From: Hypholoma sublateritium FD-334 SS-4
Lineage: Eukaryota; Basidiomycota; Agaricomycetes; Agaricales; Strophariaceae
Assembly: GCA_000827495.1 (NCBI GenBank)
Contig: KN817579.1
Coordinates: 1-64,000, forward strand
Length of the DNA stretch: 64,000 nt
Direction: 5' to 3'
Part shown: positions 12,871 through 26,149 of the stretch, one piece after another
How the letters are laid out: every line of letters starts with the position of its first letter
How positions within the stretch are numbered: position 1 is the stretch's first letter
The notes under the pieces: model-generated
The model's input: the letters and a program-made list of their open reading frames with translations, nothing else
Told to the model about the DNA's origin: nothing
Database searches by the model: none
Translations under genes and position numbers: made by a program

Positions 12871-13547
12871 GTAAATAAGAGTCGTCTGGGCATACTATAG
12901 GCTTTATTCCCGCCCAAAATTGTTGTAGGGAACTGCGGAGAGCTGCGGTGCTGTGGCGCTATCTTGTCGCCGTTGTCTACGTATAAGCCCTGTACGAGTA
13001 TTAAGCAGTCGAGGAATTTTTTAAAATCACCACTAAACAATCGCAGCACACTACTGTCATAGGCGCCTGTACTACTTAATGCATTAATGTCTGGAAAGGA
13101 CGCTGAGGGCCCGGTACTACGTCGTGGTCTTAACCAACACCCACACTCCAAATATCACTCGCGATGGGAGTTGGTGGTGTGGCGTATCAGCGCTCGAGTT
13201 GCCGAAATACGGTAATTCGCTTCGCCTGAAGATCTACTGTTTTCGGTATTCTCGTTTACCTGAGCCGAGCGAGGGTAGGAGTATGCTTCCTGCGTGGCAA
13301 GCAGGCATGTATACAACTTCATCAAAAAATATTTCTCGCTGTGAGATTCGTGCTGCTATCTACACAAATGCCAGTTGCGCGCCCGAGCCTCGACCAAGAT
13401 CTTGTTCCTTCGCATTTGCATACTTTTCCTGACAAATCATAGGGCGGGTTTATTTCTTTGCAGCCGAAGCGCCAAAGGACACCTTCAGAGGGGACATGCG
13501 AATATATTGCGAATTGTTCAAACAAAGAAGCGTTTCTTTCGTGAAGT

Positions 13548-14035
13548 CTATTCCAGCGGCCGAAATATACTTTTGATACGGGGCATGGGAAACATTTCCC
13601 CGTACTTCTGTGCGCTGGCTATCTCATGCATGATACTTATACTCATTACCAACATCCGCATTGACATATCCACCTGCAGCCAGGTTTTCGAGAGCTGTCG
13701 CGCATGTATCTCAAGGTCGCTAGCGCTTGAATTCAAAGCCTTAAATTCTTCCAAGTCCATCACCTGTGACAGTCAGCGAACTTAGATATGAAAAGAGGTG
13801 AACTATACATACCTTGTTGTATAATATGCACATGAAAGTTGCAGGAACATCAACATCCGCCAACGTGTTCGCGATTGAGTTTTGGCTCAATGTACATAGG
13901 CGTGTATCGATGCGACCGACGTTGCTATTGAATCCACCAGTAGTTGGCTCAGCCGCGCTGTTTCTCTCATGGATCCAACATGAGGCGCCGCGGGCCTTTT
14001 TATTGCAGGCCTCAAGACCATATCTCGCTCGCTGA
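13548..14035 (-). CDS. small hypothetical protein, 5' end not found
   Basis: On the minus strand an open frame from about 14035 to a GTATGT donor near 13812 encodes a stretch with ERNSAAEPTTGGF and DVPATFMCILYNK. A 49-nt intron ending in CACAG near 13766 joins in phase to VMDLEEFKALNSSASDLEI and ends at 13548 after a methionine-rich helix. The splice junction is clean and both sides stay open, which argues for a real or recently real gene. No start codon is visible in the first exon, so an upstream exon is missing or lost. I do not recognise the family. Confidence 0.35.
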
Positions 14036-14524
14036 GAGGCTGATTTTGGCAGTCAAGGGATCCGATCAGTTTGCAGGCGAGATTTTCTAGAGGAGGGCCA
14101 GCGAAATGAAAGCTATCTTCAAGTCGAGACCGTTGGGAGACCGACTTGAAACTTCGCCAGGCCGTTAACCGGTAAGATTCTTCGCTGTCAATTAGAAATC
14201 AAAAAGTCATAACACATCGTGAATTTTCAGGAAAAAGAGTTTAGATATACAAGGAGCGAGTTCGTCGTGAGTAGATATGACTGGCTCTTTGGGCGAGACA
14301 AAGGCAAGCCGCTGACCGTCACCGATATCAACCTATTTTGGTCAGGCACATGTTTTGATAACCCCTTGTGGAATGTTCAAGAATAGCGCACGGACCTCCT
14401 TTTCTCTTTGCCTCTTTCTTCCATCCACCATTCAAAGCGAATCCGCAACCATGAAGGCTTGAGTTGCTGCGGTCCATTGGACCCTCTTCTCATTCACTAC
14501 TACCTCATCTTAGATAGAGGAATC

Positions 14525-17500
14525 ATGGACACTACAGAATATGCTCAACAAGAAGAGATAACTGCATTGCAATCAATATACGGCGACGATTTTATTGAAT
14601 GCCCCCCGCCCAAGGCCTGGAAGGTGTGCGTGGTCTCGTAGTTGTTGCATCCCATTGAAATCATTGTTAGGGCGCTGCGCGACTCTATGAATTCATTGTG
14701 CGCGTGAGCCACCCGGAGCCGGAACATGCATCCAAGGTCTCCTTCGATTTGCACGTAAAGTGAGTATGACGGAATGCTTTTCAGCCTTATCTCATATCTG
14801 CAGGTTCCCTAAGACATACCCCACCCTAACATGTCCGACATTCACCGTCGACAAACCGATCAACGGCATCACAGACGCGCAGGCAGCCACTCTGCTTCGC
14901 AGCATCAACGTGGAGGCGCAACGATTTAAAGGGAGCGAAATGGTCTTCGACGTGCGTCGTCACTCTGTATACCAAATATTAGCCCCTGACACCTTATAGA
15001 TTGTGGGCTTTGCTCAGGAGTGGTTGCGCATCAATATCATCCCGCCAGTCGAAGTTTTGGGTTCCCTCGCGGTCCAGATGAACCAACGTGCCGTTGAAGA
15101 GGCACGCGAACGCGAACGCATCGAGCAAGAAGAAGCGCAGAGGCAGAAACAGATCGCGATGATGGAAGCTGCCGCACTTGAGTACGAGATCCACGCTGCG
15201 AAAGAGCACGCCCAGAGATCTAGGCGCCGGGCCAACTCCGAGTCAACTGAGGTGCCCGATATCTACGGGTACGATGACGAAGCAGATGGCTTGACGGAAT
15301 CATTCGATGAGATAGCGCTCGACAATGGGGCGCGATTTACGACTGTGAGGGTTTATCAGCCCCGTGCAGGTATGTGGCGTGCCACTCTCTATACCCTATG
15401 CTGAACATATGTAGGTTATCTTGGGACGCTATACAATGCATCAGCTGTTGTCGATCCGGATGTGGCTGCACCCTCGATGGAACTCTATTCAATATCCTTT
15501 GCGTCCCACTACTACACTACGACGCAAGGTCGTAAGAAACTCACACAAGTCGAACAAGAGATCAAGCATCTGATCCACACTCGACATCCAAAGCTACAGG
15601 CTATCTTTGCAGTCAAGCTTAATCTACCTCGTGGGAGTGATCCTCCGAGATTGATGGTCCTCAACGAGCAGCCACCTAGCTTGACGCTACACGACGTGTT
15701 AGAAGAATGCGAATTTTTTAGAGAGGATCGCGCTACTGTAAGCGTATATTCTCACTGTAATCCGTCCTTTCGTGCTAATCTAGTTTCAGGATTACTGTAC
15801 CCAGATCCTTAAGGCGCTCAGCGCGCTTCATCATAACGGTATGGTACATAAAGGTATATATCGTTTGATGTCGGCTTCTTCATAAACATACTCTAACGTA
15901 ATCACTAGCGATAAGCACACGCTGTATTGGTTTGTTCTCAGCGCCGGGACAATCCAAGAGCATCAAACTCTGCCGCGCCACATATCACACGCGTCTACTT
16001 GACCTTCACCGGTCGAATCCATTCTCTCCGGAAGCGGAACCGCCGCTTTCTTCGTCCTCCTCTAAATCCGGCCAGTTCCTGAACATATTCACCACCGGCA
16101 GCCATACAGGAACCATTGTGAATGCGGGAAGCGACAGCAGAGAAGAGCTCTGGCTGCCGGAAGGCTGGGTCTCGCGCGACGTGCAACACGAGTCGACACT
16201 CTTGTATACGAAGCAGCGCGATATACATGACGTAGGCGTTGTCTTGATGCAGATGCTGTTTGGCCTGAATGTAGCCGAGCGGTTCCCTGACCCTGCTAGC
16301 GCAATCCGCTCTTGTAAGTTAACCGCGCGCAAGAGAATATCAAGTAATTGTATGCTGATACATTCTTCTGCAGCGAACATATCGAGTGCGCTCGCAAACC
16401 ATGTATTGCTTATGCTCGAGCCGCCGAAGAAAGTGGTCACCTCTTGCGAGTCGTTGCTTGCCGACCCCATGTTGCAGGTGTCCGCAAGCCACTCACCCTC
16501 GTCGAGCCCTGTCACTTCACGTGCAATGACATTCGGAGGCCGGACGTTGAATGGGTATGGCCCCGGAAATGGTGGTTTGGAGCCTAAGACGCCGATGCAT
16601 CATGCGCATATGGGAAGTCCAGACGGCACCGACTACTTCAGGATGGGGGCCATGAGCATGACGCAACAGAGGAAGCAAACTAGTCGGTGGAAGGAAGATT
16701 GGGAGGAATTGGAGCTTTTGGTGCGCAACCTTTTCATTGGATTAAGATTATGTGGCTAAGCCGTCTGCAGGGTAAAGGCGCGTTTGGTTCAGTGGTGAAA
16801 GCCAAGAACAAAATTGACTCCAGAATATATGCTGGTGAGTGAACTGCAACTTGTTTTTCGGGTTCATTGATTCACACAAATATGTACGAAGTTAAAAAGG
16901 TTCGCCTTAAGACAATGCAGAGTGACACGAAGATCTTCCGTGAAGTAAATGCCCTTAGTCGTCTTTCTCATCGAAACATCGTGCGTTACTATACGACGTG
17001 GGTAGAGACTTACGAGCCGTCAGTATCCGCGCCCGCTTCCGCTTCAGAGTCCGACAGTGGTGGTGGGATGACATCTGCGCCCACGTTCTCGCACAAGAAG
17101 CGCATACGACAGCCCGCGAGCGACACCGACGACGAAAACAACGACGACAGCGACGGCACGGGTAGCGCCGGCGCGGGAAGCAGCAGCGAGAATAGCAACG
17201 AGCGCCACTTGCCCGTGAACGGCACGTTCCAGTTGAACATCGGCGACTTCGACGACGTCAGCGTGTCGCGCAGCAGCTTCCCGAGTATCCACTTCTCGCA
17301 GGCAAGCTCGGAGGACGGCGAAGACGATGGTGACAGTACGAGCAGCGGTGGCGAGGACGGCGGCGAGTTCTCGGGCTTGTTCAGCCAGCCCAGTCGCTCG
17401 CGGAGTGCTAGCGGACCGCTTAGTCTGATGCTCGCGACGAAGGGGAAGGCTGGCGGGAAGATTGGCTTGGGTGGCGGGATGATGGTCAGAAGCGCACCGG

Positions 17501-20500
17501 CGATGCCATACGCACCACCTGTTTCACGGACTCTGTATATTCAGATGGAGTTTGTCGAGCGACAGACTTTACGAGAGGTACGTTGGTACGCTTATTGCCA
17601 TCCGTATTCGGGACTGATATGTGATATCGAACATCATATAGCGAGTCGACGAAGGCATCTCCGAACAAGAAGCATGGCGTTTGTTTCAGCAAATCGTTGA
17701 TGCCCTCGTTCATATGTCGACGTTGAATATCCTGCACCGGGATATCAAGCTCACAAACATTTTCATTGGTGGGCCGTTTAAATTCCTCTGAGTGTATTTC
17801 AAACTGATTGTGAGTCAGATGCCAAAGGTGACTGTAAAGTAGGAGACTTCGGTCTGGCAACGTCTAGTCTAGCTGCCGTCGACCCCTCTGATGTAGCATC
17901 CCCCGCCGTGATCATGGAGGCAGATATGACTCTGGGTACGTTTCATTACCTAATTTAAGTCTTCGTTGTTCCCATGGGGCGATTATTATCCAGAGGTTGG
18001 AACACGCCTGTATATCGCTCCCGAGGTCCAATCTCGAAGACGCGGACGCGGTCCTCGAGATCATTCGAAGGCCGATATGTACAGTCTTGGAGTATGTTCT
18101 CCGTATTTCACTCCGACTCTGTTCTGATTCGATAACGACAGATCGTGTTTTTCGAAATGAATTTCAAGTTCGGCACAGGTGCTGAGCGCATTGCTGTTTT
18201 AGAAGACCTGCGGAAACCAAATGTGATATTCCCACCCAGTTGGAACTCGCAGCTTCACAAACAGAAAGAAAGTACGTTCCTGTTATGCCGCTACTGTCAT
18301 TTTGCACTCTATTGATCAATTTTTAACCCAGTTATTACGTGGCTTCTACAACATCAACCAGAGAAACGTCCTTCTGCAATTGAACTCTCGCAGAGTCCGC
18401 TTCTTCCTACGCGTTTGGAAGACGACTATTATAAGAATGCTCTTCGTCTCATAGGTCGGTTGAGTTTCGCATATCCTCCTTTATAGTGAGAGCTAATCTA
18501 TCCTACAGCCAAAGCTGACTCTCCGTATCATCAAACTGTACTATCAACTCTTTTCCAACAACCTCCTCGGTTGTCTCGAACCGTACTTTATGATAGCATG
18601 CTAGAATCGCCCGAGTACGCATCATTGAATAACGTGGTCGAGGAGCGGCTAGGCGCCATCTTTCACCTACATGGGGCAGTCGACATGGAGCCCCCACTGC
18701 TTATGCCTATTACTGACATTGAAGAAGAGAAATCCCAAGCCACATTTATCGATCAGCATGGCGACATCGTAGCGCTGCCCAACAACATTCTGATCCCCTT
18801 TGCGCGATTGGCTGCGAGAGAAAGTATCAAACGTATCAAGCGGTACCACATCGCAAATGTTTTCAGGCCGAAGTGCGTAATCCCAACCTAACCTTCCACT
18901 GTCCTCGATTAATCGTTTCTAGTCCTGTACCGGGGCATCCTAACTTCACGAAAGCTGCTCTGTTTGATATCATCAGTCCAGATCTGGAGACGGGGCCCAT
19001 TGCAGCTGGTGCAGAAATCATCGCTGTCGTCAACGATTGCTTGGATAGCTTCCCGAATTTGGCACAACACTATGACATACACATCTCGCATTCGAAGAGT
19101 GTGTCTATTTACTGTTTCCCTCCCCACCAAATTTGCTAAACTTTGGAACAGTCATTGATGCTTTCATGAACCGCGTCCCACTCGATATACGGCAGGCAGT
19201 CCACGAAATCGTATACCCTTCCAAGTCCACGGCCGCGCAGAAGCGCACGGCTCTCCTTAAGAAGGGCCTGTTGCGTAGCACCGTCGACGAACTCGAGATC
19301 CTGTCAGATACCAGTGAGTCTCCCGTTCGCGGGCATTTGTCAATGACTCACGGAAACGCAGAGGAGGACGTTGACTCAATCATATCACAATTGGAAAGGA
19401 TCGCACCGACGCTCGTCGCGCTCATGCACCCTGCGATCCTGGAGATGAAGGACACTATCAGCTTTGCACATGCAGCCGGCGTCTTGCGCCCAATCTTCTT
19501 TCGTCCGCTGATGTTAGGCAGCCACAACACGCACTTGAAAGACGGCATCATCGTCGAGGTCGTGAAACACAACAAGCCAACCGATATCCTCGCCGCAGGG
19601 GGCCGGTAAGCATCATTTCGCTCCTTATGCAGATAAGACGCTCATATTTGGTGCAGGTACGACAATCTCATCTCACGCTTCCTCCCCGTGAAGCAGAAAG
19701 CGGAGCCAATCTGTGCAGTTGGGATCCAAATTGGCGTCGAGAAGATCACGGCGGCGCTCGCGCAGTACCAGAGCTCGGCGATCAAGACTCTCGTGAAGGA
19801 GGACCGCTCCTTTGGATTTTGGAGTCCACGGCGCTGCGACGTGTACGTTGTCTCGTACCACCCCGGATACCTGCAGGAGCGCCTGGAAGTTGTAGCGTAC
19901 CTGTGGCAGAACAACATCAGCGCCGACCTCATGTACGAGTCCGGCCTGCCCGACACGGAGCACGAGAACCACCTCGATATCTGTGCGCGTGAGGGCATTT
20001 TGTGCGTACTTTCGCTATATATTCCTGGTGTTATACTGAGTGACATGCAGGTTCACGGTATACCCGCGCCCGCGCACGGGGCGTAATTTGCCTGCGTTCA
20101 AGGTGAAGAGTATCCTAAAGGGTACAGAAGTCGACCGTGCGTGCCCTTTACTGTTCCGACCCCATGCACTCTCCTAACACGCGTGTATATCTCAGTCTCC
20201 AAGCTCGAGCTCGTGAGCTGGCTACAGCACCAGATCGCGGAGCAGAAGCGCATCGACGCGACGACGTCCGGCGCGCCGGGGCTGAATGAGCCCACCGTGC
20301 ACGTACCCGCGGCGAAGGAGCTTGCGACGAACCCACTCGTGCAAGTCGTCCTCCCGGACCCAAAGAAGCTGCGCAAGAGCAACACCAAGTCACTGTTCGA
20401 AAACAAGGGTGCGTCCCATTTCCCTGGACTGTTCCTGTGCAGGTGCTGACGGGGGTACGGCAGCCTTTGAGAAAGTGACCTCGATCCAGAACGCGTTCCA

Positions 20501-20747
20501 CGCAGGGATGCCGACGCTCGGCGTCGACGTTAGCCCGGCGCTGTTCGATGCAATGGCGCGCAGTGCAGCGTGGATCACGGACGAAGAGGCGTGGAAGCCG
20601 CTCGCGGCTCAATTCCCCGCACAGCACGCAGCGTACGCGCAGCAGCTCCGCGAGGCGGCTCTGAAGCGCAAAACCGACGGGGCCGCGCCGTATATCCTGC
20701 TGTACGCGGTGAAGGAGGACCGTGCTCAGCTGCTGGCGCTGAACTGA
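14525..20747 (+). CDS. gcn2: eIF2alpha kinase Gcn2, full length
   Basis: About 23 introns of 44-65 nt split a protein I estimate at roughly 1650 residues, the size of yeast Gcn2. The start at 14525 opens an RWD domain (QQEEITALQSIYGDDF), the Gcn1-binding part; a charged coiled coil follows at 15070-15240. A degenerate kinase-like domain covers about 15420-16440. The true kinase starts at 16771 with GKGAFGSVVKAKN and the lysine in VKKVRLKT. An acidic Ser/Asp-rich insert of about 160 residues spans 17020-17500. Then come HRDIKLTNIF (about 17730), GDFGLATS (about 17845) and LYIAPEV. A histidyl-tRNA-synthetase-like domain runs from about 18510 to 20010 (IKRYHIANVFRP, AGGRYDNLI). A C-terminal domain ends at TGA 20745-20747. 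Known role: uncharged tRNA binding activates the kinase, which phosphorylates eIF2alpha under amino-acid starvation. No break is seen in the parts I translated. Confidence 0.93.
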
Positions 20748-21749
20748 TTGCGATTGATTATTGCTCCGCCCTTGGCCGTCGGACTATTACCCACCTTCAA
20801 ATTGATCAAACTGACCCTACGATTTATGCGCCCTATGTATTACCACCCTATATTCTGCAGATATGTCTACTGTTTATGTGCTACCTCCCAAGATCGTTCT
20901 TCTTATGCACCGCATAGTCGTGAATCGTGCTTCTACTATTTCTGTATCCCAATCTCTCTTATCTAACATGTATATCATTTTCCTCCATTGTTACTACGAT
21001 TAGCTTGCTCTCCTGAATGTCAAGTTTCACTTGATCTTTAGATAATTATGTAGGAACTGCGGGCCGCGCTCAGGAACACCGCGAGCCAGGTAGTCGTGCC
21101 TATAGAGGCATACAGGTAAGCATTAACAGGGGCACTGGAGAGAGGAGGGCACGCCGAGCGAGATCCTGCGGTGAGGGGAGTGATTCAAAAATCCGCCCCG
21201 AGAAAATGTATGGCATACATGTGTATGGGATAAGTATTATTGTGGATCTAAATAGAAGGTGTGCGGGGGTTTTCTAGTTATCTAGTTTCCTATAGGCAGC
21301 AAAATGTAGTAGTAACCAGCGAGGTGCCCAAGCCCAATTTTAACCCTACATATACTCTATATAGTGCGTCTTGTGTCGTCTCTAGCATGAGATGAGGCTC
21401 ATTTTCGACGAAACGCATTCCTTGAAAGATAGATTTCTTTCACATCGTTGAGCACAGAGATTCAATGACCACTGCCGGCTCGATTGCCACCGACTGAGCG
21501 TTCATAGATAGTTGCGCTACAAGACATATCAGAAAATGCAGTGACCATCCCGTCTGCCGGGCTTCAGAGTAAGCGCTTTCCCATTTGCTTACATGTACGT
21601 GACCGAGGTCAAGGAGGTACGTAGAGTGCTCCTCCGGGTGGCGACGCTAAAGGTTCAGGCTGCGACCAAAGCTCGGTGGCACGCCGAAATGTATGCAATT
21701 TACACCTCGTCTCCTGAAATGGGTCAAACGAGATATGTATACGAATGCC
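20748..21749. other. intergenic between convergent gcn2 and methyltransferase genes
   Basis: Mixed-composition DNA with no convincing gene, RNA or repeat. Short frames here have no family-like sequence. Confidence 0.4.
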
Positions 21750-22934
21750 TTACACCTCGGCCGCGGGGCCCCATCCAATGCGATAGTACGCGTACGTGAC
21801 CTCCTCGCCCGGCGTCTCCGTCGTACACACGAGCGTCTGCATATCCTCGATCACCAGCGCCATCGCCGCATCATCGTCCCCGCTCCCTCCCGTGCCGGGC
21901 GGCGCGGTACGCGCGAACACCTGCTCGACAGTGCGCGACTCCGCGGCGTGCGTCGCGCGCAGCGGGATGATGAGGTGGAACACAGGTGCCGGCGTGGGGT
22001 CCGAGGCAGAGATACTGGTCGCGGCGGGGCGCCGCAGGAGCGTGGCGAGGCAGTCGCGCAGCCACGCGGCATGCGGCGCCTCGTACACGATGTCCGCGCC
22101 GAACACGACGTCGAAGGGCGCCTGCAGTGCGCACGGGCGCTGCGCATGCGGCGTGCCGGGGAACGCGGCCCAGTCGAGGGGCACGGTGGTGATTATTGGC
22201 GGGGGCGAGGATGGATAGTTCGCCCGCACGTTCCGCGCAAGGTTCGCGAGCACGGAGGGGTAGTAGTCCGTCGCGACGATTTCGACGGGCGCCGTTGCGC
22301 GCGAGGCGAGCGCGGCGAGCACGAGGCTGACGAGGCCCGTTCCCGCGCCGAGCTCCAGGAGGCGCAGCGGTGCGCCGCCCGCCGGTGCGGTCCTCCCCAG
22401 CCCGAACGCACCGGGGTCCTCCGCGATCATCTCGCTCATGACGCACGCGCCGCCCCACGTCTGCGCGCCGACGCTCGCGTAGTCGGCGTTGTCGAGCGGT
22501 GCGTCCGTGAGCGCGATGCGTACAGGTGCGCCCGCCGCGGGGAAGATGAGCGTCCGCGTAACTACCCCGGCCGCGGAGGTCCCTGCGCATGCGGCGAGCA
22601 GCGCGGCGGCGGTCTCGACGAGGTGCGCGTGCGCAGACGCAGCGCTCCCTGGGGCGCCCTCCTGCTCATCGCCGAGCGTGGAAACGAGCGCCGTGAGCCA
22701 TTTGATGGCGTACGCGCGCTCGAAGGCGTCCGTGCGCAGCTCGTCTGCACCGGGCTCTTCAGATGTCGACGTTGATACATTCACCGACGAAGAGGTGGGA
22801 GCACGTCGTCGCCTAGTGCCCCTCACGGGCGGGCTGTATATGAGCGAAAGATACTGGAGAGCATCGTTGAGGGAAGCGGGCGGATGAGCGGCGATGCGCT
22901 TGATGGGCGGGAGGCGGGCAGAGGGCGGGAGCAT
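21750..22934 (-). CDS. class I SAM-dependent methyltransferase of the lysine methyltransferase (METTL21/EEF2KMT-like) group
   Basis: A single exon of 394 residues starting at ATG 22934. An upstream in-frame extension would read through the opposite-strand tRNA-Asp and is rejected. Motif I is LLELGAGTGLVSLVLA, the acidic end of strand 2 is in VATDYYPSVLANL, and the post-II motif is FGADIVYE, matching the D-x-x-Y type motif of protein lysine methyltransferases. The W of TWGGACVMSEM before motif I also fits the group. The N-terminal 100 residues are Ala/Ser/Thr-rich and less conserved. The coding sequence is very GC-rich compared with its neighbours and has no intron, unusual for this window but normal for some members. 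Likely substrate: a translation factor or chaperone lysine; this cannot be decided from sequence. Convergent with gcn2. Confidence 0.8.
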   Translation of the reverse strand: MLPPSARLPPIKRIAAHPPASLNDALQYLSLIYSPPVRGTRRRRAPTSSSVNVSTSTSEEPGADELRTDAFERAYAIKWLTALVSTLGDEQEGAPGSAASAHAHLVETAAALLAACAGTSAAGVVTRTLIFPAAGAPVRIALTDAPLDNADYASVGAQTWGGACVMSEMIAEDPGAFGLGRTAPAGGAPLRLLELGAGTGLVSLVLAALASRATAPVEIVATDYYPSVLANLARNVRANYPSSPPPIITTVPLDWAAFPGTPHAQRPCALQAPFDVVFGADIVYEAPHAAWLRDCLATLLRRPAATSISASDPTPAPVFHLIIPLRATHAAESRTVEQVFARTAPPGTGGSGDDDAAMALVIEDMQTLVCTTETPGEEVTYAYYRIGWGPAAEV

Positions 22935-23031
22935 GGTGGTGCCTAAACAAAATAGGACGTGGAAAACAGATTGATCGAGCGGAGTGTAAAAGTGGGGGTG
23001 TGTGGTTGGGTACTTTGCTGCCCTAGCACAT

Positions 23032-23116
23032 TCTCTGTTAGTATATCGGTTAGTACACGCGCCTGTCATGAATATTTCGTGCGCGCGAAAGCTGGGTTCG
23101 ACTCCCAGACAGAGAG
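23032..23116 (+). tRNA. tRNA-Asp (GTC) with an intron of about 13 nt
   Basis: TCTCTGT pairs with ACAGAGA, discriminator G at 23116. The D arm is GTATATCGGTTAGTAC. Anticodon stem CGCGC pairs with GCGCG around CTGTCA, and the intron TGAATATTTCGTG follows A37. The B-box is GGTTCGACTCC. Anticodon GTC and the G discriminator both fit Asp. Confidence 0.92.
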
Positions 23117-23399
23117 TTGGCATGTTCATACGTGGATTTTTTTGTCCGATACGGGACAAGTGGAAATACTTGCTACTCATTCCCCCATGGTTACCACTAT
23201 GGATTCCAATGAAGATATTGTCCCTCGAGAGTGCCCGACTGAAGGAGCAAACTTGGAAGACGCGAGCACGGTCATCAGCCATAAATACCGCTATTTTTAT
23301 CTCTCACTGGTTGTTCACCTTCGTCTATTTCATATGAAACACCAGCGAGGCACCGAGTTATGTGTAGAGGAGCTTCGGTCGCCGGTGTCAGATTTGATA

Positions 23400-24480
23400 A
23401 ATTTGAGACGCGAGTTGATATGTATGATCAGCACAACGCCAGTAGAAACAAAACGAACAGACGCACCGTCAGCGCCGGTGGGGAATGAGTCAGAGGCGGA
23501 GGGACCGAACACAAAGGTAATCGCGAAGAAGAGGATGCCTTGAACGCGATGTAAAGCGTCACCATCGCAGGCCTGCTAGATGTCATCCGGACGGGGTCGC
23601 GCGGGGAACGAGTCAAAGACGATTTCGAAGAGACTGAAGGCCAAGGACGTCGCGAGGACTCCTGAAAGGCGGCATACACGGCATGGAAGTACGCGCAGGG
23701 GCGCGGCGTTTTGTCGGCGCCGAGTTTCTACATCATGGCCAGTTTCCGGTCCTGCGCAGCTCGGCGGTAAGCTAGGTATAGCAGGCCTCGCTGAGGATAA
23801 GAGCGAGGAGGGTAACGGACGTGGAACAAGAACCAGGACCGATGTATGCGCGCAATCGTCGCTGATGTCGATGACCGACGACAGGTCACGGTTCGCGTGC
23901 GTTGTAATTTCAACGCAATGGGCTGCGTCCCTCCCCGTTCGTTTAGCGCCCTGGCGCTCTTCTATTTTTCTGTCTTCCTTCATAGCGAGTGTCCATAGTG
24001 AAAGTGTGCAGGCGCTGGCGAGGCATGATTTGGGGGGGGGGGAAGAGAGCACAACAGGGTGCGAGAAGGCGACGGCAAAAGGGTGAGAGGGACGGCGGTG
24101 GGTGGAGAGGGCTGGGTGAGTGGGCGTGGCCTTGGGAAACTTTAATCACTACGAGGGAGGGCAGTGGCATCTGCGGAAGGTAGGGAGGGGTCGGCGGCGT
24201 TCTATGATAGCGTATGGGGCGGACAGGAAGAGTGAGCGCGAGCGTGACAGCTGCAAGGGACAGGTGAGTGGATAAACAGGGTAGAGGAGGGCAGGCACGA
24301 ACAGACTGAAAGTATGATGAGGTGCGGCTCGACGTGTACGTGATTACAACGGGAATGGGGAGCATGCTGGGGCTGTGGATGACAGCGGACAGGTGTAGTT
24401 GTATTGGTTCACGATGGTGATATTGTAGCCCAGATCTCCTACGCGTCAGACTCTTCCCGAGCCTAGAGAGAGGAGCGCGC
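23400..24480 (-). repeat. decayed GC-rich repeat (family R1), copy 1
   Basis: Shares ordered blocks with the copies near 24.7, 30.3, 32.5 and 42.5 kb: an ACGAACAGACGCACCGT-like opening, a TGTCATCCGGACG block, CATGGAAGTACGCG, and a closing block near 24425 (GTAGCCCAGATCTCCTACGC). No frame stays open across it. On the minus strand short peptide-like blocks recur (YNITIV type), so the ancestor may have been a protein-coding gene read leftward. Confidence 0.5.
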
Positions 24481-24699
24481 AAGGGTTTACACTCAAGCTC
24501 AAGAGTGGCTCGCTGGAAAAACTCCCTGATGAGTACAGATTCGAAGCTGTCCGATTACTATATTTCCGAAAAAACATTCAGCCGCGCTCCATCGCAGGTG
24601 CCCAGAGCCGCGCGCCGTCCCCAACGATGAGGCTGACGAGCGCCGCGACCACGAATCAGAACTCGTGAACGACGTCCATAGTATAAATGCGGGAGCCAA

Positions 24700-26135
24700 A
24701 GGCGACATTACGGCCCTCAGCGAGCACCCGCGCAAGCGAAGTCACGTAAGGGGGAGACGGAGAGCAGCGGTTCGACCGCGACCGCCAGGAGGGCGAGAGC
24801 GCGCGCCGCGAACGTCACGGCTGCCAGAGGGCGAGGCGGGTGAGTGCGCGAGTAAGATTGCGAAGCGATTAAGTGGACGCACCGAAGGGTGCACGATGAG
24901 GTTCTCGGGCGAGGTGTACGTATCTGCAGCGGCGCGTCTGGAATGAGGGTCCATGACATTGACCCAGTACCTGAGCGGCGCAGATGTCGAAGCGCAGCAC
25001 CACGCCGAGGATGCGTCCAAGGGCCAGGAGCCTGATGCGGCGTGCGGTATGTACGGCCGGTCGTTGGTGGCGACGAGAGTGTCCTGGTCGAGCGGTAGTG
25101 CTGAAAGTATACAGGCACCGGAGCGCGACAGCATGCGTTGTGGGTACCACGACGAGCGCGGGGAGGATGAACGCGATGGCTTTCAGGGGTCAGCAGCGCG
25201 GTTTAGTGGTGCGGTGGTGGGCAGGTCTCCATTCGACGTAAACGTGGTGCCCACGGCGCCATTCGGTTCGGACATTGATGGCGTCGATAGCGTCCCTGTC
25301 ATGTGCGAGCGCCGGCGAGCGCGGTGACGCGGCGGGAAGGCGTGCGACGGTTCGGGGCAGTCGACAGGAGAAAGCCGGGAGGGATGAGCATGGCTGAAAG
25401 AAGGCGGGACGGATAAGCGGGCGAATAGTATGGTGGTAGACGGGAACGTACAGATGGGGAGCAAGACTGGGCAGGTCGAAATGTATGCTAACCATAGAGG
25501 ACTGGGGAGCGTGAGCGCGGTGGCCACAGATGGAAAGCTAAAGGAATTGGTGAGGGGGCACATTCCTTCGTCATTCGTGTTGCATTCGTCCACGATGGCG
25601 ATATTGTAGGCCAGATCTGCTAGGCACCAGAGCTCTGCCCGGTCCTAGCAACGAGAATGGGGCACTGGAAAGATGCCACGGGTGATTGACTAGGGTTTTC
25701 TGTGTGTGGACCTTGGAAGCGCTTGAAGGCGGCACAGTGCGCATGGAGGTGTGTCCTATGTACTTTGTTTCGCTTCATGAACGCATGGTGGCTGGTGCAT
25801 TTAGCGGAAAACAAGCTGCGGTGCAGAGGTTCCTCTATCAGTACGATATCCACAGAATGGAACATCGCGCACGCACCATCGGCCGGCGGATGAGTGAGAT
25901 CGCGCGAGGGATCAGCGGGAACTTCGTCCAGACGAGATTCGAAAGCGGCGGGGGTAAGGTGTTTCCAGGACGCGGGGGAGAGGGCGGACAAAAGGGAGAT
26001 AATCTTGAAGATGAGCGGTGAGCAGGATATCGAGGCGCTAGCGTCGCTGTTTGTGGTGGGGATGGTTGGTGATGGGCATCGACGGCGGACGTCGGGCGCT
26101 GATCAGACTGAGAGCGCTGCGCCCACGTTGCTCGT
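24700..26135 (-). repeat. decayed GC-rich repeat R1, copy 2
   Basis: Contains the closing block GTAGGCCAGATCTGCTAGG at about 25604 and the 3' module GCGCGAGGGATCAGCGGGAA at about 25903. The last 100 bp, with CTGATCAGACTGAGAGCGCT and then GCTCGTGAT, match the end of copy 4 near 34010 closely. No intact gene. Confidence 0.55.
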
Positions 26136-26149
26136 GATCCATTGATGGC

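Noticed and set aside
21693..22775. Plus-strand Arg-rich frame of 360 codons
   Set aside because: Antisense of the GC-rich methyltransferase, with biased composition and no motif.
22935..23282. N-terminal extension of the methyltransferase
   Set aside because: It would be translated from the complement of tRNA-Asp; the ATG at 22934 is a better start.
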